Shown: piece after piece, positions 12,601-24,600 of the stretch | Layout: the number at the start of each line of letters is the position of its first letter | How positions within the stretch are numbered: position 1 is the first letter of the stretch | From: Serripes groenlandicus | Taxonomy: Eukaryota; Mollusca; Bivalvia; Cardiida; Cardiidae | NCBI GenBank assembly: GCA_031761405.1 | Contig: JASEVX010000001.1 | Coordinates: 117,404,609 to 117,468,608, forward strand | Direction: 5' to 3' | Length of the DNA: 64,000 bases | Position numbers and translations under genes: made by a program | Notes under the pieces: model-generated | Databases searched by the model: none | What the model saw: only the letters and a program-made list of their open reading frames with translations | What the model was told of the DNA's origin: nothing

Positions 12601-15600
12601 TCAAAATCAATATCGACCATTCAAACGACGCGATTTTTTCCTTGATAAATTGGTGGATTTGTTTTGGCCTGACCAAACTATTATTCATGTACTAGATAGT
12701 TTAATTAGGTGAGCGTTGATTTTCCACCGATAATTAAATTACAACGATTGAACGGATACGGTAGGAGGAGTTTAAACCATTTCCATTTGATTTAATTGAT
12801 GTGTTGTGTGATCAATTTGACGGTATCAGTTATACGTCTGATGAGCATTGTTTACTCGAGGAAAAAAGAATTGCATCATTGTATTTCAATTCTTTTATCT
12901 AACTGTTAACCCTTTCCCTCATATAGACGCTTTCTGACGCCTCTGCAGCAGACAGCGTTTTGAAAACATAGTGACAAAAGAAGAAATTGCTCAAAACGAG
13001 CAATTTCTCCTTTTGCCACAACTTTTCCACTTTAAGTCATAGGTTATCCATTCAATTATAGAGATTTCTTTTGGACAAAATATGTTCAAAGTCGTCTGCT
13101 GCAGAATTGTCGTATGAGGGAAAGGGTTAAGATATATACTTAAATCGGCGAAGTTTCTTTTCTTTTCATTATGACGTCACAGAATGAAGACCCATCATGA
13201 CATAATGTTTCTACTTTGTCTGATTATTGGTTGAGTTGAGGTTTACCGCCTGGCTAAACAAACCAGTACCGGACCAGTTGAATTGAGGTTTACCGCCTGG
13301 GTAAACAAACCAGTACCAGACCAGTTGAATTGAGGTTTGCCGCCTGAGTAAACAAACCAGTACCGGACCAGTTGAATTGAGGTTTACCGCCTGGGTAAAC
13401 AAACCAGTACCGGACCAGTTGAATTGAGGTTTACCGCCTGAGTAAACAAACCAGTACCAGACCAGCTGAATTGAGGTTTACCGCCTGGGTAAACAAACCA
13501 GTACCAGACCAGTTGAATTGAGGTTTGCCGCCTGAGTAAACAAACCAGTACCGGACCAGTTGAATTGAGGTTTACCGCCTGGGTAAACAAACCAGTACCG
13601 GACCAGTTGAATTGAGGTTTACCGCCTGAGTAAACAAACCAGTACCAGACCAGTTGAATTGAGGTTTACCGCCTGGGTAAACAAACCAGTACCAGACCAG
13701 TTGAATTGAGGTTTGCTGGGTAAACAAACCAGTACCAGACCAGTTGAATTGAGGTTTACCGCCTGGGTAAACAAACCAGTACCAGACCAGTTGAATTGAG
13801 GTTTACCGCCTGGGTAAACAAACCAGTACCAGACCAGTTGAATTGAGGTTTACCGCCTGGGTAAACAAACCAGTACCGGACCAGTTGAATTGAGGTTTAC
13901 CGCCTGAGTAAACAAACCAGTACCGGACCAGTTGAATTGAGGTTTACCGCCTGGCTAAACAAACCAGTACCAGACCAATTGAATTGAGGTTTACCGCCTG
14001 GGTAAACAAACCAGTACCAGACCAGTTGAATTGAGGTTTGCCTGGGTAAACAAACCAGTACCAGACCAGTTGAATTGAGGTTTACCGCCTGGGTAAACAA
14101 ACCAGTACCAGACCAGTTGAATTGAGGTTTACCGCCTGGGTAAACAAACCAGTACCAGACCAGTTGAATTGAGGTTTACCGCCTGAGTAAACAAACCAGT
14201 ACCAGACCAGTTGAATTGAGGTTTACCGCCTGGGTAAACAAACCAGTACCAGACCAGTTGAATTGAGGTTTACCGCCTGGGTAAACAAACCAGTACCAGA
14301 CCAGTTGAATTGAGGTTTACCGCCTGAGTAAACAAACCAGTACCAGACCAGTTGAATTGAGGTTTACCGCCTGGGTAAACAAACCAGTACCAGACCAGTT
14401 GAATTGAGGTTTACCGCCTGGGTAAACAAACCAGTACCAGACCAGTTGAATTGAGGTTTACCGCCTCGGTAAACAAACCAGTACCAGACCAGTTGAATTG
14501 AGGTTTACCGCCTGAGTAAACAAACCAGTACCAGACCAGTTGAATTGAGGTTTACCGCCTGAGTAAACAAACCAGTACCAGACCAGTTGAATTGAGGTTT
14601 ACCGCCTGAGTAAACAAACCAGTACCGGACCAGTTGAATTAAGGTTTACCGCCTGTGTAAACAAACCAGTACCGGACCAGTTGAATTAAGGTTTACCGCC
14701 TGGCTAAACAAACCAGTACCAGACCAGTTGAATTGAGGTTTACCGCCTGGGTAAACAAACCAGTACCAGACCAGTTGAATTGAGGTTTACCGCCTGAGTA
14801 AACAAACCAGTACCGGACCAGTTGAATTGAGGTTTACCGCCTGAGTAAACAAACCAGTACCGGACCAGTTGAATTGAGGTTTACCGCCTGGCTAAACAAA
14901 CCAGTACCAGACCAGTTGAATTGAGGTTTACCGCCTGGGTAAACAAACCAGTACCAGACCAGTTGAATTGAGGTTTACCGCCTGGGTAAACAAATTAGTA
15001 CCAGAACAGGAAATGTGTCACCGTGATCACCGCGAGCTTGGATCGAACTTATGACGCTCGGTTCCAAATCCCCCATGCTAACGATTGTGTTTGAGATAAA
15101 ACACATGCTTCTCTTTCTCTAGCTCGAATCATCTTCATATATATTACAATTGAAGATAGACGTGCGTGTATGGCTAGTATTAGGAGTCTTCAAATCTTGT
15201 TTCGAAGGGAGGAAAACAAGCATTTTCTTGTTGGTATTATGTTTGTAGGCATGTTGTGTTAACAAGCATTCGAATGTTGAATATTTAACGAGTCATTGAC
15301 ATTGAAAATATCAGAAATCTTAGAAAAACTATTTTAATAATTTTATTGGAATGATCGTAGACTTGAATTTCGCATTTTTACTACATGTAATTTGCAATAC
15401 TGCTATCTCCTTAGTATAAATATTTTTTGACCTGGTCGAACCGTCGTTATCACGACTATTTATACCCAATAAATCCCCAAATATTGACAAAGCATTTTAC
15501 AAGCATAATACACATTTGAAAATTCCAAGCTAGAGCTGCGCGACTCAATGTCTACAGAGTGAACATTAAACGCATCCGCGCAAGTAACTTAAGAAAGAGT

Positions 15601-18600
15601 TCCATAGATATGGTTCGCAAAGATATTAGATCAAAATTACAGTTATTTATTACCACCAGAATTACCGTTATTTATTACCATAAAAGTCCATTTTAAAATA
15701 AATCAATACGTCAAACTGTATATTGCGACGGTATTACTTAACTGTTGTTATATTCGATGATGCTACATACGAGGAACGAAAAATTAAATATGTGACTTCT
15801 TACACCATTGAACTTATCAGAAAGTTCATTTGAAACATAAAAAAATAAACTATGTTTTGATTTTAGCGGCTTCATCGAACTGTATTTCATATCGTGAAAA
15901 GCAAAGGATGTTTTTGTTACTTATGTTCAATGCTTCAGCACTTTTAAAAAACAACCCTTTGAAAGACATTTGGGTAATACACATACATATGTAATTATCC
16001 ACTATGTCTGATAACCACTCCGATATTCACCCCTACAACTATGTCAATCTTCTCTTTACTATGAGGGAAGATTTCCTCCTTAACCTGTACATTTCTATTA
16101 TAAACTACAATCAACAATAACAATATGCATTTGCAAATAGCGAGGTACGTCAGTTATGCAGTTTATTAATATATCGAGGGCTTGGCGTGAAACGGTTGTA
16201 ACTAAAAACCTGTTTCGAAAACCCTGGTTTAGGGGCAATTTTGACCCCTTTGTAAACAATGCAAATTTAGGTGCGATCGCTCAGAACGAGCAATGGCACC
16301 TAAATTTCTATTGTTTAACAAGAAAAATGATTTAACGCTTTTAAAGACTTTATGGCGAGGTGATTAACCTTGGTAACAAAATACTACTTTTAGTTACAAC
16401 AGTTTCACGCCAAGCCCTCGATATGCAATAGTATACGCATACATATTAATTATAATTAAATACTGCACTGGAATACATCGATTAGTTAACTTGCTATACG
16501 ATTAAAGGAAATACAGAATCTTATCTGATATCCTTTTCAATAGTAATCCACATCATAGAAAACGCGACGCCCGGCCAAAAAAGAAAAGAATGTATTCTGA
16601 AAAGCTGTGCCTCGAAACAATTCAGCGCTTAACTCCGTGCTATAATCGAGACATCGTATTATACTTTATATTACACCGTAGGCAAAACAAACAAAACCTC
16701 CCCCATAGGGAATTGTGGCATGTTCTACACTATGTTAACCTGAAGACCATTGTCTGTGGAAAATAATCCTGTTTTCCGCAAGCCATCTGGGCATTGTTAC
16801 GTTACAGAAATACAGCGGTTTAAAATACGTTACGTAATAGAGTAATAATGACTATCAGCATCATGAAATTATTCAATTTAATAATATTTATTATATCAAA
16901 CATAAGCCATCATCAATATCGTTCTCATCATTTTCATTGCTTGAGTCAAACTTCTTCTCAAAAGTATTTCCACCATATCCTGTGGATCTATGCTGTCCTT
17001 GACTCACTCAATATTATTTTGTGGATTTATATTTCACCAATTTTCCTTCAATCTGGGCAGATTCGTGTAGTTTTCACGAGCATGGAGCCACACATAGACT
17101 TAGTAGGTCTCACATCTGATATGCATATCTAAAGATGTTGTACAAGAAGGCAACAACCTCATATCTACTCCATTGTACGAGTCAATAATTTGGGCTTTCA
17201 ATTTGAGCCTTTTCATTTTCTGGTCATACCCGAAGTTTCTGTATAGCATCGTACTGGGGACGTTAAGTGTATACTCCTCGCGTTTCTCAACTATTTTTAG
17301 GGGGGAGACCTTTCCTCGATGAACGAATGCACTGGTTGTATTATATATCCTGTAAGGCTATGAATGGCTGGTAATATGGAACATAGATCAATACCTTTTC
17401 TTTCAACAATTGTTTTCACATTCAGAGCAACATTTTGTTACATGGTCCAGTGTCAAATAAAAAAGTGCATGTTAAGTATGTACCTAAGTTTAAACTTATT
17501 TATTTTACATCGATTGCGAAACAAGCTTTAAGCTTATATTTATCACGCTCGATGTCTGCTTCCTGGATACTTAACCAGTACTCGCGCTGTTTGTGTGGAA
17601 AAATTCCAAAGGCACGGGATTCGAACCTGGGACCTTTGGTACAAGAGGCCGATGCTCTACCTCTGTACCACTGTCTTCCACTAAGTATGTACCTAGCAAA
17701 CGGAATCAGAACAAATGTATCCGGTGATCGCAATATTATAGTACTCAGTGGCTTTTTTGATTCAGTATTAAGACAATCTAATATACGAAAATATACGAAT
17801 ATCAGCCTCCTCTTGTGATGAAAATAATTCTTCTTCTACTGCATTACTTTCATAACATAAGAGTCGGTGACTTTATTCAGCAATCACGTAGTTGATACAT
17901 CTCCAAGCAGCTCTCTTGCATATGTATCAGACTTCCACTGTTTAAAAATAAGCAGTATTAGCTGCTTCTTGTTCTCTTCATTTCCTAGAAAACCTTTCCA
18001 GTTCCATGACGTTTTAGACTTTGAACATTTTAGAAGTAAATCCTGTGTTGCACCACGCCTTATGCGCTCATATGATTTAATGGAATGTGGTAAATATGTA
18101 TCTGTTATAAAGCCGACTCTAGTAGTCTTAGAAATTTGCTTATTGCCATTTATATTATTTCTGGAAGATTGATATCGTCACCAGTAGCTTCATGTAAAGC
18201 TGGCGGACTTGTCCATTCAATAGCTGAGGAATGGTGTCTTGATGCGACAAATGGAGAGTGAGTCCTCTATAAACACATGTTATTACCAATGACTGTACAA
18301 CATTTAACTGGCAGTGCTGAATATATCACTATTCTTGAGCGACAGTCCATTAATTGGAGATAATAGCTTGATCCCCTGTATTGTTTGCCTTCTTGGGTTC
18401 AAGCTGCCACTGATATTACTGATTCGCTCCTTGGTGTCATGTAAACCGACCAAAGAGCAATGGGTGATGTCATAGATGCAGGACTTGTCAAACACTCTGC
18501 ATCCTTCCAAGATACACTTAAGCGAACACAAATGAAAGGCGATGCAGATCAGAGCAGAACGCAACATATTTGATCAGCTCATCATCCTTGCACTTCAGCA

Positions 18601-21600
18601 TGGAACTGATCTTGAATGCCGGTGAAGACAGACAAAGCTAAGCTTTATTCATTATATAGAATCGTCAATTGAACCAGCTACCGTTCGCCCAATAAATGAT
18701 GTTGTATATGTTATGAATGGAATGCAATGATGCAGAGTTTGCATAATGTACTCGACACTTTGGAGATGATAGCATATTATGCTTTTCAAGCAACTTCCTG
18801 AGATCAATAGAGCTTACTCTCTATACTGATAGTCAAGCTAAGTGATTTAGTAGCCTATACGACTTCTTTTCATCAAACTATATGAAACATATTGCTATAA
18901 CAATGTTTTACCAAAAATTATAATCAATTTAACGTTTTTCATAAATTTATCATTTTGTTTCCATTTGCATAGGAGTGACGTATTTTTAACCGCTTGATTT
19001 CCGTGATGAACCAATGCCCAGATGGTAGCAAACAGGAATATGCTTCAGAATAACATAGTGTAGAAAATTGCCTATGGGGGGAAAGGGATCGTCATTCTGG
19101 GCCATAGCCTATATACATATAGACGTGCATGTCTATCTTGTGCATTTCTAAAGAGCTGAACGTGTTACCGTTAAAAAGAAAGTGTGCTCTCTAGAACTGA
19201 CCAACACCTTTCTCGATTTCCTTATTAACAAGCTATCATTTGAGCAACTATAAGGCAGAACATTTCCGCTTTACTTCGTACCGCGGTAAACACCAAATAT
19301 GTTATTGAAACGGTTTGCTAACAGACTGTGCTCTTTGGAATACATTGATTCTGACACAGTTACACCATGGCGTTGCCTGAGTAGCTTACAAGTACTACTG
19401 GTATTTATTGGCAAAGTTGTTTGTATGACTCGACCGGCGATCGAGCAATGGTCGAGCTCAAGAGGCGGATGTTCCAACCGCTACAACATGGAGACAGTTT
19501 CTAGAATGGTACAGCCCTTGAACATTGAACCAAACTGCTCTGACAGTGAGAAATGAGGCATTTATATGAAGAACTTAACAGCATTTACATGACCTGTTGG
19601 TCTTGCCATAAAGCAAAGTATAACGTACACATTTGGTAGAAAAGTTGGTGATAATAGAAAGAGAAACTACAAGAATGCTGAATCATAACATAATCTGTTG
19701 AGTGTTATGGTTATTCCTAGTTTCTCAATACGTTTTTAACATTTTTGAAATAAGGTAACTTTTGTTCTCTCTTCTGCAGATGAGTTTTGAATACAAAACA
19801 TACATTAAACCTCTTATTCAATTCATTTTGTCTTCTTTTGATCTTTCAAATAAACCCTGGCCGAATGTGTTTTGAAATCGTCCTAAATTTTCAGCGCCAA
19901 TGGCAATATTGAGGTTTTTGCAAACAATACAGATTCAGTTGAATCAGCTCGTATCCAGCTGTGTTACCTGCAATCTGCATTGTTTGCCTTTTAATAATGA
20001 AAATATTCCGAGCCTATTATAACATGAAAAATGAAGTCGCCCGAGTTTGAACATGCAAAAGTCTAGTTAAGGGAATTCGGTGCTGAAAGAGTGAAACACG
20101 AGCGCTGATCGAATACGACTTCATCTGTCCATTGACAATTATGGTAATACTACACTATTGATATTCCACTATATATCTAGGATCGTCCGAAAACGGAGAT
20201 TGATATGTTTGGGACATGATTTCTTACTAAAACATTTTCTACCAGACATTTGTACATACATATTGGTATTTAACATGTTGCAAATACTTTGTGATTATTA
20301 TCAGAAACATACAGAGAAAAATGGATCAAGTAAGATAAGAATACGCTACATCATTCGTTTAGTTAGCCTTACAGTCATGGCCGTTCTAAACAATTTACCC
20401 TTACCTTTTTATGTTGTTTAAAACAAGCGCCTAAAATCTAGAATAGAACATATTTCTAAAAGTAAAAATGTAGACATGCTCGGCAAATAAATTATATATA
20501 ATCATAAGTTGTGTGTTTCCTTATACTTATCAAAGTTAAAACCGATGTACTTTCAGAATATAAGTAATACTTCAAAGTTTCAAAGCTTATGTCATTCAGC
20601 ACATGTTAAATGTGATATTGCTTAATTAGTATATCGAGGGCTTGGCGTGAAACGGTTGAAACTAAAACCCTATTTTGAAAACCTGGTTTAGGGTCAATTT
20701 TGACCCCTTTGTAAACAATGCAAATTTAGGTCCCATTGTTCAAAGCGAGCAATGGCACCTAAATTTCCATTGTTTACCAAGAAAAATGTTTTAATGCTTT
20801 TAAAGACTTTAATGGCGAGGTGATTAACCTTGGTAAAAAAATATCAATTTTAGTTACAACCGTTTCACGCCAAGCCCTCGATATATGTATGCAAATAGAT
20901 AATACCATTATGTTTACAGAATTATGTGAAAACAAATATGAAAGGGGGATAATTACAACAGAAAACATCAAAAGACACACACATATATAATAACAACCCA
21001 TCGCCTGCTGACATTACGATGCTAACATTTCTCATCTAAGGTTTATATAAGTATCATATAGTATTACATTGTAAAGTATTCTTAGAAGAGAATTGAACAC
21101 TGTGCGGCAGGATGAGGATGTATTTATAGTACTTATCCTGGTATTCTGTGTTCCCGTTCTAGTCTCTAGTGGTGTTTATAGCAGGAGTTTAACTCTTTCA
21201 GCGCCAAAGGCAATATTGAGGTTTTTGCAAACAATACTGATTCAGGTGAGTCAGCTCGTAACGAGCTGTCTCACCTGAAATCATCATTGTTTTCCTTTTA
21301 GTTACCTTAATAGTCTAAAACGTTCATACATTTAGAAATGGACACACCATATTTGGCACATGGAAGAGTCTACTTTAAACAATTCGGCGCTGAGGGGGAA
21401 AGTCCAGTGATACTGATCTAAGCACTAAAACAGCAAACTATACTATTCTTATCTCGCTGTTTTTGAGACTGTGCCTTTTTCATAAAACATGATCAAACAG
21501 CGTGCCAGGACTACTTTTGGAGCAAGACAGATAACACCATTGTTATCAGAAATAACATCTGATTTGTGTTCAGGTCATTATAACGTCTGCCACCAATAGC

Positions 21601-24600
21601 GAATTCGAATATCAAGTTTTAGCTACTGTTAACCCTTTTCTAAATAAAGAAGATTTCAGACACATCTGCAGAAGACATTCATAATGAGCAATATCGCCTT
21701 TTGTCACAATATAATCAACTCTATTCGGTGATTATGCTTTCAATTTCCATATTAACTATGTTTTCATAAGTCGTCTGCTGCAGATTTGGTATATGTGGGA
21801 ACGGGTTAATTAGGTTAACTAGGTTACTGTAGCTATAATTCAATAAACGCAGCGGTTATCTGAACACATAGTTATAACAAACCGATGGAATAAAATATTT
21901 TAAACCATACCTTTCAAAACTGATGACAGTTAACGTCAGGACAGAACAAATCAGCGTGAAGTCTCGAATGTAGTAGGATAACCTGCATGTGAATTCCGTA
22001 AATACGTCACCCAAGTGAAAATATTCCGTCACCTGTAAAATGATATGCTTATTAACCTTTACCTTATTCTGACCTTTGACGTATCTGCAGTAGCATAAGT
22101 TATGTACTATCCATACAATTTTAACCCTTTCCCTCATTTAGACGCTTTCTGACGCCTCTGCAGTAGACGGATTTTTTTAAACATTGTGACAAAAGAAGAA
22201 ATTGCCCAAAACGAGCAAAAAGTACCTGCGATCGACATTTCGGAATGGTTCGTTTTTTTTCGTTGCGGAATTGTCAGTGATATTGCGATTATTTTCCTGA
22301 ATCTTCCATCCCTCATACCTACTGACTTATGTATTGTAGATACATTTAATGGATCTGCGTTAGAATTTAATTTTGCGTGTAAGTTCACAGACGCTACTCC
22401 AGTGCTTGCAGTAATTTTAACAACTTTCCCAAGTTTATGCAAATCTTCAGCGATTTTGCACATCAGATAACTTTTGCCACTGCCCGGGAACCCTGTTATC
22501 AACAGGTTATCACCATGTATCGCATGCATCAAAGCTTTACCCTGATTTATGTCCATGTTTACTCTTTCACATGTTGACAATTTTCCGGGAAAATTATCAC
22601 AACAACACTGACCATTTAGCAGCGAAAAAACCCGAATAATTCCGAAATGTTTACCCGGAAAATAATCGCAATTAACGCAACGAAAAAAACCGAACCATAC
22701 CGAAATGTCGATCGCAGGTACTTTCGTTTTGTGTCCAGGTAGTTGTCCGTTTGGCGAAATGTCGAATATTTTAAGGGAATAAACATACTTAGGGAGGAAA
22801 AAACACGTTATTTTGGTATAGTTCGATAGAGAAAAGCATTATTGATTGATTCCCTACTTCAAAGTCATATATTTGTTCACCCTTGTTAATATCTATGCAT
22901 GGTAGGTCATATCTATTTTTAGAGGATCTATTTTTAGAGGAGCAAGTCCCTGTGGTTAACTCCAACCAGTTATTTCACAATGTACGGATATATTTCCATA
23001 TTGAAACAATTATAATTACTTGACACGTTTCCAAAGTACACTCCAACATGCTTTACAAGCGTTTTAAGAAAATGTCCTGGTGTTTTATTTTTTTTTAAAT
23101 TTACACAATGGCTACTTTTTTTCGTGAATTTTCAGCTCATTTACAGAAAATTACCTCAGGGAAATTGCTGTGTTTTTTGACAACCTTCGAAAGGGAAGAA
23201 CAAAACTGCAGTAGTCATTAGAAGTGAAATGACATCTTAATTGATGAGGTTGTCACTCAACAGCATTTTGTGCAATTTTTAGAGAGTGTTAATTGTTGAC
23301 GCCGCGTGGAAGCGCGGCGTCAGTATGGGATAGGTTTTAATTTTGTACCATGGGGTGACGTAATCGAAAAGGGAGCAACCAACATTATTATTGTTAAGAA
23401 AACCTCTGTTATATGTTAAAAAAAAAGCACCTTTATGAATAAAAAAATTGTATAAAATGATTTAAGAAACAGGAAGATACAACATAGGTATGTCTTCTAC
23501 CGTTATTAAAAAACATAAGACACATGTAATGGGTATTTAATAACTTTCCCCAAACTTCCTAGGCTACGCTTTTTATAAAGTTTGGTTTACGACCCGATTC
23601 ATCAAAGCTCAGAAAACAGTTTCTGGCGATGTTTTCGCCTATTTACAATATTGAGATGTTTAAAAAAATGGGTGATCTTTAAAAAATCAATGATGATTCA
23701 TTTTAATTACTACATATTATTGTATAATTCTAGAAACTGTAAAAACAAATTTAACTATGCAATAGGCATGGCCGTATTACCCGTGCTATTATTTGTAAAT
23801 GCAGCATATCATTGCTTGGCAATTTTGGTCATTCTTATTTAATACACGACAAGGTGTCATCTGTTCCTATAGAGTAATCAAGTTGTCTCTGTTTCCTTCC
23901 GTTTTGAATACTTCGATGTTTTCACGATTTCATCCGATTCTAAAATTGATTGGATTCGTACCCGGTTTTTCATGTTTCGTTCGAGATGAACGATTCGTAC
24001 CAACTGGTTTTCGCTCTTTGCTCTTGGGGGAACTGACTTGACCATATTCTTTTGTTTATTTTTCAGTTTGCTACTGGCATGTTTATAAGGTAACATTACA
24101 AACAAACAGAACAGACTTAATTATTATTGCTATATGTTGACTATACATGTGAACTTTCATAATGCTCAATCTTGATCATAAATATCTCCTTTTTTTTTTT
24201 TAATTACTTCGTATTTTTTTTTTTATACTCCCGTTTTTGCTATCATACTTCTGCTAAACTGGAAGGAGAATATACCTTCCCCTCTCCTTCCAAAGCTTGT
24301 GTCACACTTAACTTATAACTAGAGGCAATAAACCTTAATATATGTTAATATTTAAGCACCTTTTTTGTCGAATGGATCTAGTTAGAGGATTTAAAACTTC
24401 AACTTGTATGACACATTATAGTTTCAGTGAATGTTAAGCAAACAGTTAACCAAATGGTTTCAGGACTAAACTTGTCATTTCACGACTAAACTTCACATGC
24501 TGAATATTATCAATTTCACGCGTTTCGTAGAATAGCGTGAAATATTTGTCTCCGCGTAGCGTATTTAACAGGGTTATACGTAATCGCTTGGGTGCACGGG

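Larger units (their letters stand above)
10714..21910 (-). other. 11.2-kb GPCR intron between TM3 and TM4 exons
   Basis: Almost every kilobase has been colonised: a SINE with target duplications (11387), a MITE (12906), the 47-bp minisatellite (13228), two 254-bp MITEs (16171, 20631), a decayed protein-coding repeat split by a SINE (16850-18250), and further MITEs. Stretches 15100-16150 and 18950-19850 show nothing I can name. Confidence 0.7.

Noticed and set aside
13211..14100. Repeated minus-strand open frames reading FTQAVNLNST and similar
   Set aside because: They are read-through of the 47-bp minisatellite; the unit is not a multiple of three and the frame cycles.
13228..15007. CRISPR array
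   Set aside because: Contiguous tandem units without unique spacers, in eukaryotic DNA.
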